Positions 26,451 through 36,274 of a stretch of DNA of 64,000 bases are shown in pieces. A program made the position numbers and the translations under genes. Under the pieces are notes generated by a model that worked only from the letters and a program-made list of their open reading frames with translations, searched no databases and was not told the DNA's origin. The stretch's first letter is position 1. Every line of letters begins with the position of its first letter. The DNA is from Mycobacterium sp. DL440 (lineage in GTDB: Bacteria; Actinomycetota; Actinomycetes; Mycobacteriales; Mycobacteriaceae), in contig NZ_CP050191.1 of the NCBI RefSeq assembly GCF_011745145.1, positions 3,024,296 through 3,088,295 of the forward strand. The letters run 5' to 3'.

Positions 26451-28340
26451 CTACTTCTTGGGCTTGTCCGATGCCGCGTCGGTGGACAGCGCCGCGACGA
26501 ACGCCTCCTGAGGAACCTCCACTCGACCGATGGTCTTCATGCGCTTCTTGCCCTCTTTCTGCTTCTCCAGAAGTTTGCGCTTACGGGTGATGTCACCGCC
26601 GTAGCACTTGGACAGCACGTCCTTGCGGATCGCCCGGATGTTCTCGCGAGCAATGATTTTCGACCCGATCGCGGCCTGGACCGGGACCTCGAACTGCTGG
26701 CGCGGGATGAGTTCCTTGAGCTTGGTGGTCATCTTGTTGCCGTACGCCGACGCCGAATCCTTGTGCACGATGGCGCTGAACGCGTCCACGGCCTCGCCCT
26801 GCAGCAGGATGTCGACCTTGACCAGATCGGCCTCCTGCTCGCCGGCCTCCTCGTAGTCCAGGCTGGCGTAGCCGCGGGTGCGCGACTTCAGCGAGTCGAA
26901 GAAGTCGAAGATGATCTCGCCGAGCGGCATGGTGTAGCGCAGCTCGACCCGCTCGGGCGAGAGGTAGTCCATGCCGCCCAACTCGCCGCGACGCTGCTGA
27001 CACAGCTCCATGATGGTGCCGATGAACTCACTGGGCGCGATCACCGTGGTCTTCACCACCGGCTCAAAGACGCTGCGCACCTTGCCTTCTGGCCAATCCG
27101 ACGGGTTGGTGACGACCAACTCGGAGTTGTCGTCCTTGATCACGCGGTACACCACGTTAGGCGAGGTCGAGATCAGGTCCAGATTGAACTCGCGCTCCAG
27201 GCGCTCCCGAGTGATCTCCATGTGCAACAGACCCAGGAAGCCGCAGCGGAACCCGAAGCCCAGCGCCACCGACGTCTCGGGCTCATAGGTCAGCGCGGCG
27301 TCGTTGAGCTGCAGCTTGTCCAGCGCCTCCCGCAACACCGGATAGTCCGAGCCGTCCACCGGGTACAGGCCCGAATACACCATCGGCCTGGGTTCGCGGT
27401 ATCCGGTCAGTGCCTCGGTGGCACCGTTGCGGGCCGAGGTCACGGTGTCCCCGACCTTGGACTGCCGGACATCCTTCACGCCGGTGATCAGGTAGCCGAC
27501 CTCACCAACGCCCAGCCCGTCCGAGGCCTTCGGGTCGGGTGAGACGATGCCGACCTCAAGCAACTCGTGCGTCGCCCCGGTGGACATCATCTTGATCTTC
27601 TCGCGCGGGTTGAGCTTGCCGTCCACCACGCGCACGTAGGTGACCACACCGCGGTAGATGTCATAGACCGAGTCGAAGATCATCGCCCGCGCGGGCGCGT
27701 CGGCGTCGCCGACCGGCGCCGGAATCAGTCGCACCACCTCGTCGAGCAGTTCGGCCACGCCCTCGCCCGTCTTGCCGGAGACCCGCAGCACATCGCTGGG
27801 TTCGCAGCCGATGATGTGGGCGATCTCGCCGGCGTAGCGCTCCGGGTCGGCGGCCGGCAGGTCGATCTTGTTCAGTACCGGGATGATGGTCAGGTCCCGG
27901 TCCAGCGCCAGGTACAGGTTGGCCAACGTCTGCGCCTCGATGCCCTGGGCGGCGTCGACCAGCAGTACGGCGCCCTCACAGGCCTCCAGGGCCCGGGACA
28001 CCTCGTAGGTGAAGTCGACGTGGCCAGGTGTGTCGATCAGGTGGAGGACGAATTCTTCGGCGGACCCGTCATCCTTGGCGACCGACCACGGCAACCGCAC
28101 GTTCTGCGCCTTGATCGTGATACCGCGCTCGCGCTCGATATCCATCCGGTCCAGGTATTGGGCCCGCATATCGCGGTCGGCGACGACGCCGGTGATCCCC
28201 AGCATCCGGTCGGCCAGCGTCGACTTGCCATGATCGATGTGGGCGATGATGCAGAAGTTCCGGATCTGCGCCGGCGCAGTGAACGTCTTGTCGGCGAAGC
28301 TGCTGATGGGAATCTCCTGGTGAGCGTGGTTGTCTAGCAT
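26451..28340 (-). CDS. lepA: Elongation factor 4 (LepA)
   Basis: 629-residue ribosomal GTPase that back-translocates or remodels stalled ribosomes. G1 is [16 protein letters not shown], switch region [11 protein letters not shown]3 DTPGHVDF and G4 [10 protein letters not shown]. Domain II, III and V follow, and the unique LepA C-terminal domain ends [21 protein letters not shown] 28340 has GGAGGAG 8 nt upstream; the open frame beyond it is not part of the family. Equivalent to Rv2404c. Confidence 0.96.
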   Translation of the reverse strand: MLDNHAHQEIPISSFADKTFTAPAQIRNFCIIAHIDHGKSTLADRMLGITGVVADRDMRAQYLDRMDIERERGITIKAQNVRLPWSVAKDDGSAEEFVLHLIDTPGHVDFTYEVSRALEACEGAVLLVDAAQGIEAQTLANLYLALDRDLTIIPVLNKIDLPAADPERYAGEIAHIIGCEPSDVLRVSGKTGEGVAELLDEVVRLIPAPVGDADAPARAMIFDSVYDIYRGVVTYVRVVDGKLNPREKIKMMSTGATHELLEVGIVSPDPKASDGLGVGEVGYLITGVKDVRQSKVGDTVTSARNGATEALTGYREPRPMVYSGLYPVDGSDYPVLREALDKLQLNDAALTYEPETSVALGFGFRCGFLGLLHMEITRERLEREFNLDLISTSPNVVYRVIKDDNSELVVTNPSDWPEGKVRSVFEPVVKTTVIAPSEFIGTIMELCQQRRGELGGMDYLSPERVELRYTMPLGEIIFDFFDSLKSRTRGYASLDYEEAGEQEADLVKVDILLQGEAVDAFSAIVHKDSASAYGNKMTTKLKELIPRQQFEVPVQAAIGSKIIARENIRAIRKDVLSKCYGGDITRKRKLLEKQKEGKKRMKTIGRVEVPQEAFVAALSTDAASDKPKK

Positions 28341-28407
28341 GTGCGGTGCTCCTCCAGGGTATCGAGCAAGCACCGTCACGACACAATCGCCAGGGGTTGA
28401 CTGACCT

Positions 28408-29055
28408 ATGCTCGACACCATGGCGTCGCAATGGAAGGCGTTCCAACAGGTGCTCAAGGGCGTCATGGATGGCGCCGAGCACCTGGTGTTCAACGAGGCA
28501 CCCAAGTTCGTGCGCCAGCTTCAGACCACGGACAACGTGCCGCGGACCGTGCAGCAAGGCATCCAACAGGGCCTTCAGCAGGGCCTCCGACTGGGCCTGG
28601 GCGTGCTCGCGGGTGCGGCCGCCCCGCCGCCCCAGGCGATCACCGCCGGCCGGCCCGTATCGAGGAACAGTGTGCCCACCGCGCACCGGGCCCGCAAAGT
28701 CGTCTATGCCCCGGACCTGGACGGGCAGGCCGATCCCGGCGAGGTCGTCTGGACCTGGGTGGTCTACGAGGACGATCCGACCCAGGGCAAGGACCGCCCG
28801 GTCCTGGTGGTGGGTCGTGATCAGCGCACCCTGCTCGGGTTGATGTTGTCCAGCCAGGACTACCACCGCGACGATCCCGACTGGATCGGCATCGGCACCG
28901 GCACCTGGGACTACGACGGTCGGCCCAGCTGGGTCCGACTGGACCGGGTGCTCGACGTTCCAGAGGAAGGCATCCGCCGCGAGGGCGCGATCCTGGACCG
29001 CGGCCGGTTCGAAACCGTGGCGGTCCGACTCCGCGCTCAGTACTCCTGGAGCTGA
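28408..29055 (+). CDS. Rv2405-like protein with PemK/MazF-type domain
   Basis: 215 residues. The C-terminal half ([29 protein letters not shown], with [23 protein letters not shown]) has the PemK-like SH3 barrel. The N-terminal half is a helical [17 protein letters not shown] repeat-like region and a Pro/Ala linker. No antitoxin gene is adjacent, so a classical toxin role is doubtful. M. tuberculosis has the same gene divergent from lepA. ATG 28408 chosen; ATG 28420 is a second option. It overlaps the 3' end of btuD by 19 bp. Confidence 0.7.
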   Translation: MLDTMASQWKAFQQVLKGVMDGAEHLVFNEAPKFVRQLQTTDNVPRTVQQGIQQGLQQGLRLGLGVLAGAAAPPPQAITAGRPVSRNSVPTAHRARKVVYAPDLDGQADPGEVVWTWVVYEDDPTQGKDRPVLVVGRDQRTLLGLMLSSQDYHRDDPDWIGIGTGTWDYDGRPSWVRLDRVLDVPEEGIRREGAILDRGRFETVAVRLRAQYSWS

Positions 29056-29834
29056 CCGGCCGCGCCACGGCTCGGGAGGCCATGTGCGAACCGGACATAG
29101 GGTCCCGCGTCGTCGACGCTTATCCGGCACCGCACCCCGTACACGTCGGCCACCAGATCTTCGGTCAGCACCTCCGCCGGGCTGCCGGTGGATACCACGG
29201 TGCCCGCCGACAGCATCACCACGTGATCGCAGAACATCGCCGCGAGGTTGAGGTCGTGCAGAGCCACCACGCTGGTGACGTCGAGGGTGCGGATCAGTGC
29301 CAGGATCTCCAGCTGGTGGGCGATATCGAGGTGATTGGTCGGCTCGTCGAGCAGTAGCTCACTGGGTTTCTGGGCCAGAGCCCTGGCGATCTGCACTCGT
29401 TGACGCTCTCCGCCCGAGAGGGTGTGCCACAGACGGTCAGCCATGCCGTCGAGACCGGTGGCTGCCAATGCGGCGGCCACCGCGGCCGTGTCGTCGCCAC
29501 CGCCGCCGCCGAATACCGAACTGTGCGGGATCCGCCCCAGCCGAACCACGTCGCGCACCGCGATGTCCAGATCGGTGTCGGCGTGCTGCCCGACCATCGC
29601 CACCCGGCGCGCCACCGCCCGCCGCGACATCGTGTGCAGCTCACGACCGTCGAGCTGGACAGATCCAGAATCGGGCCGGTCGATCCCGGCCAACAGCCGC
29701 AGCAGTGATGACTTGCCGGATCCGTTGGGGCCCAATAATCCGACGGTGCTGCCCGGAACCGGGTCGACCGTGGCACCGTCGAGCACGAGCCGCCCCGAAC
29801 GAGTCCAGCACACCTCGACCGCTTGCAGGCTCAT
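29037..29834 (-). CDS. btuD: Corrinoid ABC importer ATPase (BtuD-like)
   Basis: 265 residues of the FecE/BtuD ATPase class. Walker A GLLGPNGSGKSSLLRLLAG, signature LSGGERQRVQIARALAQ, Walker B LLLDEPTNHLDIAHQ and the switch His in VALHDLNLAAMFC are intact. The start overlaps the permease stop (ATGA). By sequence alone it could serve iron-siderophore or vitamin B12 import. The cobalamin riboswitch at the head of the operon makes corrinoid the better call. Confidence 0.82.
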   Translation of the reverse strand: MSLQAVEVCWTRSGRLVLDGATVDPVPGSTVGLLGPNGSGKSSLLRLLAGIDRPDSGSVQLDGRELHTMSRRAVARRVAMVGQHADTDLDIAVRDVVRLGRIPHSSVFGGGGGDDTAAVAAALAATGLDGMADRLWHTLSGGERQRVQIARALAQKPSELLLDEPTNHLDIAHQLEILALIRTLDVTSVVALHDLNLAAMFCDHVVMLSAGTVVSTGSPAEVLTEDLVADVYGVRCRISVDDAGPYVRFAHGLPSRGAAGQLQEY

Positions 29835-30856
29835 CGACGTATCCCCCTGCGCCGCAATAAAATCAACGCGAACGCCGGGACGCCGAGCAGCGCGGTGACC
29901 ACCCCGGTGGGCAATTCCTGCGGGGCGAAGACCGTCCGGGCCAGGGTGTCCACCCACACCATGAAGACGGCGCCCAGAATCGCCGCGGTCGGCAACAGCC
30001 GCCGATGACCGGGCCCGACCACAAAGCGCGCGGCGTGCGGAAGCACCAGCCCGACGAATCCGATCGCCCCGGCCGCACTGACCAGGGCCGCAGTCACCAA
30101 CGCGGTCATGACCAACAGCACGACGCGTGCCCGGGTCACCGCGACTCCCAGTGTCGCGGCCGCATCCTGGCCGAACGCGAAGGCGTCGAGGGTGCGCGCA
30201 TAGGCCAGGCACACCGCCAGCCCGATGCCGACGACGGCGGCGCAGGTGAGGACGTCCGACCAGGAGACCCCGGCGAGCGACCCCAACAGCCAGAACAGCA
30301 CTCCCCTGGTCTGCTCGGCGTCGGCCGAGGACAGCACGATGAAGGACGTCAGCGCCGAGAACAGCTGGGTGCCTGCCACGCCGGCCAGGACCACCCGGTC
30401 GGTACCGCCGCCGGCCGCATAGGCGAGAAGCAGCACCACCGCGAACGACAGCACCGCACCGGCGAAGGCGCCGCCGGACAAGGTCAGCGTGCCCGCGCCG
30501 ACGCCGAGCACCGCGACCAGGACCGCGCCCGTAGAGGCACCCGACGAGACGCCCAGCACGAACGGGTCGGCCAGCGGATTGCGCAGCAGCGACTGCAGTA
30601 TCGCCCCGCACAGCGCCAACCCGGCTCCACAGATGGCCGCCAGGGCGACTCTCGGCAGCCGCAGTTGCCAGACGATGCTCTCCTGCAGTCGGGTCGCCCC
30701 TGAGGGCCCCGCGCCGAGACGGTCGCCGACGATGCGGTACACGTCGCCCACCGACAATGCGGCGGGGCCGATGGTGATGGCCACCGCGGCAGAGAGCACC
30801 AACAGGACGAACCCGGCGGCCCACAAGCCGCCGAGCCATCCCGTGCGTAAACTCAC
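29831..30856 (-). CDS. btuC: Corrinoid ABC importer permease (BtuC/FecCD family)
   Basis: 341-residue membrane protein with about ten spans. FecCD hallmarks: RLPRVALAAICGAGLALCGAI near the start, NPLADPFVLGVSSGAS, and GAIGFVGLVLPHAARFVVG, the loop that contacts the ATPase. GTG 30856 overlaps the receptor stop by 4 nt (GTGA). It forms the channel of a BtuCDF-type importer. Confidence 0.82.
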   Translation of the reverse strand: MSLRTGWLGGLWAAGFVLLVLSAAVAITIGPAALSVGDVYRIVGDRLGAGPSGATRLQESIVWQLRLPRVALAAICGAGLALCGAILQSLLRNPLADPFVLGVSSGASTGAVLVAVLGVGAGTLTLSGGAFAGAVLSFAVVLLLAYAAGGGTDRVVLAGVAGTQLFSALTSFIVLSSADAEQTRGVLFWLLGSLAGVSWSDVLTCAAVVGIGLAVCLAYARTLDAFAFGQDAAATLGVAVTRARVVLLVMTALVTAALVSAAGAIGFVGLVLPHAARFVVGPGHRRLLPTAAILGAVFMVWVDTLARTVFAPQELPTGVVTALLGVPAFALILLRRRGIRR

Positions 30857-31875
30857 CGCGGTGAGCCGAACCCGAGTTCGGCCAGGCCCTTCGCCACCTT
30901 CTCGACGCCGTCCACGGTGCGGATCGACGGGTTGAGATCGGCCCCGTTCACCACGATGTAGCGGTGGTCCTGAACGGCGGTCAGTCCCCGGGTGAGCGTA
31001 TTCGATTCCAGGAACTCGGTTTTGGTCACCAGTGCGTCGCCGTCGATCGTGCGGCGGCTCAAGTCGCCCAGCACCAAAACGTCCGGGTTGCGGTCGGCCA
31101 CACTCTCCCAACTCACCTGCGGCCATTCATCGGTGGTGTCGGCGAACACGTTGCGCGCCCCGACGGTCCCGGCGATCACCCCGGGGGATCCGCAGCAGCC
31201 GGCGAAGTAGGGGGCACGAACATCGGAGAACCAGAACGCCATGCTGACGCCGGACGGGGCCGCGGCGACCGCGTCCATCCGCCGGCGCAGCTGCGCGATG
31301 AGCCGATCGCCGCGTTCAGTGACATCGAATATTGTTGCCAGGTCCCGGATTTCGGTGTAGACGGCATCCATGCTGAACGGGGCGCTGCGGGCGCCGTCAC
31401 CGTTGACCGAGGTCTTGCCTTCGCAGTCGCTCGGTGCCAGATAGGCCGGCACGCCCAGCTGTGCGAACTGGTCGTGGTCGGCGACACCGCCGGGTCCCAA
31501 GGTGCCGCCGAAAGACGCCGACACAAAATCGGGTTCCGTGTCGAGCACCGTCTCCAGCGACGGCTTGTTCACCGCCAGCCGTGGCACCCGGGCATTCTCG
31601 GCCTCGAGGCCGGGGCGGACCGGGTCTGTCCAGGTTGCGGTGCCGACCATGCGGTCCGCCAAGCCGAGCGAGAGCAGGATCTCGGTAGAGCCCTGGTTCA
31701 ACGACACCGCCCGCTGCGGCGGTGCATCGATCACCACCTGCCTGCCGCAATTCTGCACGGTCAGTGGATATCCCGGCGCGGCGGCGGTGCCCGCGGCCGG
31801 AACGGCCGTCTGGGCACACCCCACCGGCAGCAACACACCGACCACAGCCACGATCAACCGGACCGCAACCTTCAT
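30853..31875 (-). CDS. Corrinoid-binding lipoprotein, copy 1 (BtuF-like)
   Basis: 340 residues. Signal peptide RLIVAVVGVLLPVGC ends in a lipobox, so it is membrane-anchored outside the cytoplasm. The periplasmic-binding fold is typical of BtuF/FecB: PPQRAVSLNQGSTEILLSLGLADRMVGTA begins the first lobe, and PDVLVLGDLSRRTIDGDAL the second. A Cys pair in FAGCCGSPG is shared with its neighbour. It is a paralogue of the gene upstream, overlapping it by 4 nt. Confidence 0.8.
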   Translation of the reverse strand: MKVAVRLIVAVVGVLLPVGCAQTAVPAAGTAAAPGYPLTVQNCGRQVVIDAPPQRAVSLNQGSTEILLSLGLADRMVGTATWTDPVRPGLEAENARVPRLAVNKPSLETVLDTEPDFVSASFGGTLGPGGVADHDQFAQLGVPAYLAPSDCEGKTSVNGDGARSAPFSMDAVYTEIRDLATIFDVTERGDRLIAQLRRRMDAVAAAPSGVSMAFWFSDVRAPYFAGCCGSPGVIAGTVGARNVFADTTDEWPQVSWESVADRNPDVLVLGDLSRRTIDGDALVTKTEFLESNTLTRGLTAVQDHRYIVVNGADLNPSIRTVDGVEKVAKGLAELGFGSPR

Positions 31876-32915
31876 TGGGCCAGCCCGAATGCCTTGAAAC
31901 CAGCGGCGAGTTTCTCCAGCGCATCGATCTCACGGATTCCGGGGTCGAGTTCGGACCCGGACAGTACGACATAGCGCTTGTGGCGCACGGCGGTCATGTT
32001 CCTGGTCACTGGATTCGATTCCAGGAACTTCACTTTCGCGTCCAGAGCATCCCCGTCGACGCGCCTTCGATTGAGGTCGGCCAGCACCAGCACGTCGGGG
32101 TCGCGGTCGGCAAGTACCTCCCAGCTGACCTCCGGCCAGTCCTCGCGGGTATCGGCGAAGACATTGGCGACGCCGAGTTCGGTGGCGTACAGCCCGGGTG
32201 CCGAGCAGCAACCGGCCAGATACGGCGTCCGTAGGCCCGAGAACCAGAACGCGACACTGGTATCGGGCTCGGTGATCGACGGGGTGTGGTCCAGCCGCCG
32301 GGTGAGCCGGGCAATCAGGTCCTGGCCACGCTGTTGCACATCGAAGATCTGCGCCAGCTCGCCGATCTCCCGGAACAGAGTGTCGAGGGCCAGCGGTTCG
32401 GTGCGGGTGACGGTCTCACCGTCGACTGTCGCCCCGACGCAGACCGACGGCGACTGATACGTCGGGATTCCCAGCTGGGTGAACCGACTGCGAGCGGCGA
32501 CCACCGCGGGCGTGAAGGTGTGCGCGCTGGCCGAGGTCACCAGGTCCGGCTCGGCATCGAGCACCGTCTCCAATCCCGGGTCGTTGTCCGCCAGCCGGGG
32601 CACGGTGGCATTATCGGCGGCGAGTTCGGGCAGCACCGGATCAAACCAGGTCGAACTACCGACCATCCGATCGGCGAGACCCAGTGCCAGCATGATTTCG
32701 GTCGAGGCCTGGTACAGCGATACCGCTCGCTGGGGCGGCCCGTCGAACGTGACGTTCACTCCGCAGTTCTCGATGGTGAGCGGATAGCTGGTGCGGCCGG
32801 CCCCGGCGTCCTCCCGGCTTGTCTCCCCGGGTGCCGGCGGCTCTCGGTGCCCACAGGCCACCGTGAGCGACAAGGTGACAGCCAACAGGGACACCAATAC
32901 GGCGGGTACACGCAC
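31872..32915 (-). CDS. Corrinoid-binding lipoprotein, copy 2 (BtuF-like)
   Basis: 347 residues, first gene after the cobalamin riboswitch. Lipobox Cys follows LLAVTLSLTVAC. It mirrors the next receptor: YPLTIENCG, PPQRAVSLYQASTEIMLALG, LAGCCSAPG and FLESNPVTRNMTAV all have direct counterparts there, so the two arose by tandem duplication. GTG 32915 is chosen because AAGGAAG lies 8 nt upstream; a TTG at 32921 would be only 2 nt from it. The two receptors may differ in corrinoid form or in partner. Confidence 0.8.
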   Translation of the reverse strand: MRVPAVLVSLLAVTLSLTVACGHREPPAPGETSREDAGAGRTSYPLTIENCGVNVTFDGPPQRAVSLYQASTEIMLALGLADRMVGSSTWFDPVLPELAADNATVPRLADNDPGLETVLDAEPDLVTSASAHTFTPAVVAARSRFTQLGIPTYQSPSVCVGATVDGETVTRTEPLALDTLFREIGELAQIFDVQQRGQDLIARLTRRLDHTPSITEPDTSVAFWFSGLRTPYLAGCCSAPGLYATELGVANVFADTREDWPEVSWEVLADRDPDVLVLADLNRRRVDGDALDAKVKFLESNPVTRNMTAVRHKRYVVLSGSELDPGIREIDALEKLAAGFKAFGLAQ

Positions 32916-32969
32916 GCCCAAGACTTCCTTCGATACAGGGCTCGGTCGCGGAGCCGTCGACAGTCGTTC

Positions 32970-33068
32970 CCGCCCACAGGTAATCGGACTCGAGGCAGCG
33001 CCTCATACCGTTGCGCGTCAGTTCCGGCTTTTCACCGGATTCCCCTGTTGGTCGGTCTCCGCACTGTA
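32970..33068 (-). ncRNA. Cobalamin (AdoCbl-type) riboswitch
   Basis: On the minus strand the conserved core reads AGGGGAATCCGGTGAAAAG then CCGGAACTGACGCGCAACGG (33008-33045), matching the GGGAA-n-GGTGnAAnnCC and ACnGnCGCnACtG elements of the B12 box. It is followed by GAGTCCGA (32984-32991) and TTACCTG (32977-32983). A small hairpin, GGCTC/GAGCC (32939-32955), lies between the aptamer and the Shine-Dalgarno and may be part of the expression platform. Bound cobalamin is expected to shut off the importer genes. Aptamer ends are approximate. Confidence 0.9.
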
Positions 33069-33088
33069 ACAGCCGCGATGCTGCGTGA

Positions 33089-33379
33089 TTGCCCGCGCGC
33101 GACCCGGCCAAGACACCCGATCTGGAACCCGGCGGCGGCGTCGCTCCAGGCGCCACCCCACCGGACTCGGCGCAAACCTCGGGGCTGGGCGAACCCGCGC
33201 CGAGGCCCAGGCACAGGCACAGCCCCACATCGGTGGCCGCGATCATCGGGCTTGTGCTGCTAATCGCGGTATTCGTCGCGGTCGGCGTAGTGCTGATCAT
33301 GAAGATGTCCGGCGTGTTCGATCAGCTTGACTGCCGGTCGATTTGCCTTACCGTGGCCGACGCCACATCGCAGTCATGA
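33089..33379 (+). CDS. Possible small Pro-rich single-span membrane protein
   Basis: 96 residues from a TTG start. A Pro/Arg-rich N-terminus (PAPRPRHRHSPTS) precedes one strong membrane span, VAAIIGLVLLIAVFVAVGVV, then a short Cys-containing tail. Third-position GC is high, as expected for coding DNA. Stop codons close the frame just upstream, so TTG 33089 or a later GTG (33231) must start it. Its end overlaps the convergent GNAT gene by 32 bp. No family recognised. Confidence 0.45.
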   Translation: MPARDPAKTPDLEPGGGVAPGATPPDSAQTSGLGEPAPRPRHRHSPTSVAAIIGLVLLIAVFVAVGVVLIMKMSGVFDQLDCRSICLTVADATSQS

Positions 33380-33974
33380 CCGGCCCGCCGTCTGGCAACG
33401 GGATCTCGCCGGTGATCTCGAATCCGAACCGCAGGTAGTACGGCACGTTGTCGGGGTTGCTCGATTCCAGATACGCCGGAGCGTGTTCGGCGTCGACCCG
33501 GTCCAGTCGGGACTGCATGAGGGCGTGCCCGAAACCGCCACCGCGCACGGTCGGATCGCTACCGATCACCGCCAGGTACCAGTGCGGTTCCTCTGGATGG
33601 TGCTGCTTCATGAGCTCGACAACCTGCTGGCCTCGTCGCATATCGCGGCCGAATGCCAGCACCATCGTGGGCAGCATGCGCAGCTCTTCGCCGGGGGTCT
33701 GTTTCCAACGGCCCGGACCGTCCCACAAAGCTGCCGCGCCGATCGCGCCGTCGCGGACGGCCACTTCGGCACCGCCGCCTGCGAGGAAATGGTGGCGCGT
33801 GATCGCGGCGAACAGCCGAGGCAGCCCTTTGGAGCGGCGAGTGTCGTCGGCGAGGATCCACGACATCACCGGGTCGTGCTGGAAGGCCCGGCCCAGGACT
33901 GCGGCAACGTGCTTGACGTCAGACTTGTTCGGGGGACGGACATCGACGGCGGCCACCAGCCCACCATCGCACAC
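33348..33974 (-). CDS. GNAT-family N-acetyltransferase
   Basis: 208 residues. Acetyl-CoA-binding motif A reads YLAVIGSDPTVRGGGFGHALMQSRL, and motif B lies in APAYLESSNPDNVPYYLRFGFE. A start near the N-terminal VDVRPPNKSDVKHVAAVLGRAF is certain; GTG 33974 gives the longest form and a slightly later start is possible. The acceptor is unknown. Confidence 0.75.
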   Translation of the reverse strand: MCDGGLVAAVDVRPPNKSDVKHVAAVLGRAFQHDPVMSWILADDTRRSKGLPRLFAAITRHHFLAGGGAEVAVRDGAIGAAALWDGPGRWKQTPGEELRMLPTMVLAFGRDMRRGQQVVELMKQHHPEEPHWYLAVIGSDPTVRGGGFGHALMQSRLDRVDAEHAPAYLESSNPDNVPYYLRFGFEITGEIPLPDGGPVMTAMWRRPR

Positions 33975-34017
33975 GCCTCAACCCGATTTCGCGTCCGAAG
34001 CCCGTCGCGCGGCGCGA

Positions 34018-34449
34018 TCAACGACCCTGGGTGATGTAGGCCTGCAGTTGTTCCTGCTCAGCCTCGAGTTCTTCCATCCGGGTCTTGACGATGTCCCCGA
34101 TGCTGACGATGCCGGCCAGCCTGCCACGGTCGAGCACCGGAATGTGGCGCACCCGGTTCTCGGTCATCAATGCGCTGAGGTGATCGACGGTGTCACGGGG
34201 CGTGCATGTCGCCACCACCGTGGTCATGATCTCCGATACGGGCTGCGCCAACAAGCTGCTGCCACGTTCGTGCAGTTTGCGCACCACATCGCGCTCCGAG
34301 ACGATGCCGGCCAAACCTCCGGGCCCCATCACGACCATGGCACCGATGTTCAGCTCGGTCAGCCCGGCCAACAGTTCGGTCACCGTGGTCTCCGGGGAAA
34401 TCGTCACCACCGCCGTGCCCTTGTTTTTCAGCACGTCCGCGATTCGCAT
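34018..34449 (-). CDS. CBS-pair protein (Rv2406c-like)
   Basis: 143 residues made of two CBS domains. First: [23 protein letters not shown] to [12 protein letters not shown]; second: [18 protein letters not shown] to [14 protein letters not shown] short acidic helix ([14 protein letters not shown]) ends the protein. CBS pairs bind adenosine nucleotides and report energy state; stand-alone mycobacterial members have no proven target. ATG 34449 matches the family start better than the upstream in-frame ATG at 34473. Divergent from the RNase Z gene. Confidence 0.85.
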   Translation of the reverse strand: MRIADVLKNKGTAVVTISPETTVTELLAGLTELNIGAMVVMGPGGLAGIVSERDVVRKLHERGSSLLAQPVSEIMTTVVATCTPRDTVDHLSALMTENRVRHIPVLDRGRLAGIVSIGDIVKTRMEELEAEQEQLQAYITQGR

Positions 34450-34565
34450 CGGCAGCCTCCGATCGTGATCCACCTCACACCAGGCTAAAGCGGTGTTCGT
34501 CAGTTAGGAAGAAGCCACGCCCGTTTAGGGCCGGAAGGGAGCCAGAACGGAGTAGGAATGGGGCC

Positions 34566-35426
34566 ATGATCGAGGTCACGCTGCTCGGCACCGGTAGCCC
34601 AATCCCCGATCCGGAGCGGGCGGGGCCGTCAACCCTGGTGCGCGCCGGGGGCCAGAGTTTTCTGATCGACTGCGGGCGTGGCGTGCTGCAGCGCCTTGCC
34701 GCCGCGGGGTCAGGCGCCAACCAGCTCAGCGCGCTGCTGCTCACCCATCTGCACAGCGATCACATCGCCGACCTCGGCGATGTGATCATCACCCGCTGGG
34801 TGAGTACGTTCACCCCGGACGCTCCGCCCCTGCCGGTCATCGGCCCACCGGGCACCGCCGAGGTGGTCGACGCGACGCTGCGGGCGTTCGGGCACGACAT
34901 CGGTTACCGCACCGCCCACCACGCTGACCTCACCGGCCCACCGCGGGTGGAAGTCCACGAGTACACCGACGCGGTGGTGTGGGACCACGGCGATGTGCAG
35001 ATCCGCGTCGCCCCCACCGACCACCGGCCCGTGACGCCGACCATCGCTTTCCGGATCGAACACGGCGGGGCCTCGGTGGTGGCCGCGGGCGACACCGTGC
35101 CATGCCCCAGCCTCGATGCGCTGGCTGCCGGAGCAGGAGCACTGGTGCACACGGTGATCCGCAAAGACCTCGTCGAACAGCTTCCGATGCAACGGATCCG
35201 CGACATCTGTGACTACCACTCCTCGGTGGAGGAGGCGGCGGCCACCGCCACCCGCGCAGGAGTGGGCATCCTGATCCTGACTCATTACGTACCAGCGATC
35301 GCTCCGGGCACCGAGGACCAGTGGCGGGCACTGGCGGCCAGTGAATTCGACCGACAGATCGAGCTGGGCGACGATCTGCACCGCGTCCAGGTTCATCCCG
35401 GGGTGTGCACCAAGGCGCGCAGCTGA
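34566..35426 (+). CDS. rnz: Ribonuclease Z (tRNase Z)
   Basis: 286-residue metallo-beta-lactamase-fold nuclease that trims tRNA 3' ends. The zinc motif is [15 protein letters not shown] (HxHxDH); further ligands are in [10 protein letters not shown] and ILTHYVPAI. The N-terminal [17 protein letters not shown] matches the family. Equivalent to Rv2407. The last 34 bp overlap the convergent oxidoreductase gene. Confidence 0.88.
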   Translation: MIEVTLLGTGSPIPDPERAGPSTLVRAGGQSFLIDCGRGVLQRLAAAGSGANQLSALLLTHLHSDHIADLGDVIITRWVSTFTPDAPPLPVIGPPGTAEVVDATLRAFGHDIGYRTAHHADLTGPPRVEVHEYTDAVVWDHGDVQIRVAPTDHRPVTPTIAFRIEHGGASVVAAGDTVPCPSLDALAAGAGALVHTVIRKDLVEQLPMQRIRDICDYHSSVEEAAATATRAGVGILILTHYVPAIAPGTEDQWRALAASEFDRQIELGDDLHRVQVHPGVCTKARS

Positions 35427-36274
35427 TCTGCCGCGCCCGCAACACAATCGAGGTCGGCGTCAGTCAGCGGCCGCCCGCGGGCGATCACGACAACGTGCTG
35501 GATCCCCAAGTCGGCCAGCGCGTGGCAACGCTCGACGAGTGCGTCGGACCGATCGCCGTCGTGAAGAGCCGTGGTCACCGTACGCTCGATCTCGTCGGGT
35601 CGCCGTCCGACGTCCGCGCAGTGCCGATCGAGAACCTCGAGCTGTCTCCGGATCGTGGCGCCGCCGTCTGGGACGTCGAACAGGTTGCAAGCATCGCCGT
35701 ACTGAGCGACCAGCCGCAGTGTGCGTCGCTCGCCGGTGCCGCCGATCAGCACGGGAGGATGCGGCGCGGTCACGGGTAGCGGGCTGCCAATCGGCTGCTG
35801 CGCGGTCAGATACGCACCGCGGTAACTCGTTTGGTCGCCGCGCCACATTTGCCAGGCCAACTGCAACAGCTCGGTCATCCGCTCGAACCGTTCCGCGGTG
35901 TCCGGCAGGAACAATCCCATCGCGGTAGCCTCGGCCGCGTTGTATCCGGCGCCGAGACCGAGCCACGCGCGGCCGTGCGAGAGCACGTCGAGCGTCGTCA
36001 CCGCCTTGATCAACAGAGCGGGTGCCCGGAAGGTCGCCGCTGTAACCATCGTGCCCAGCCGGATGCGTCGCGTCGCCGCAGCGAGGTAACCGAGCACGGT
36101 ATACGCCTCGAGCATCGGCTCGTCCATCCGGCAGGAGGGGTCAGCCTGCATGAGATGGTCGGCCGCCCACAGGGTATCGACGGCGGTGCCATCGAGGAAC
36201 GTCGCCAGATCGGCGAGCCGCTCGTGAATCGCTTCCGGCCATGAGTAGTTTGTGACACTCACGCTGAGCTTCAT
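35393..36274 (-). CDS. LLM-class F420-dependent oxidoreductase
   Basis: 293-residue TIM-barrel protein of the luciferase-like family. [18 protein letters not shown] opens it, and [41 protein letters not shown] and [26 protein letters not shown] are cofactor-site segments typical of F420-using mycobacterial members. Substrate unknown. Its start overlaps the stop of the membrane gene by 4 nt, so the two are co-transcribed and probably MarR-controlled. Confidence 0.8.
   Translation of the reverse strand: MKLSVSVTNYSWPEAIHERLADLATFLDGTAVDTLWAADHLMQADPSCRMDEPMLEAYTVLGYLAAATRRIRLGTMVTAATFRAPALLIKAVTTLDVLSHGRAWLGLGAGYNAAEATAMGLFLPDTAERFERMTELLQLAWQMWRGDQTSYRGAYLTAQQPIGSPLPVTAPHPPVLIGGTGERRTLRLVAQYGDACNLFDVPDGGATIRRQLEVLDRHCADVGRRPDEIERTVTTALHDGDRSDALVERCHALADLGIQHVVVIARGRPLTDADLDCVAGAADQLRALVHTPG

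Noticed and set aside
29037..32915. Iron-siderophore importer reading of the FecCD-type cluster
   Set aside because: The folds allow it, and mycobactin genes are in the window. But no IdeR box is seen here and a clear cobalamin riboswitch precedes the operon.
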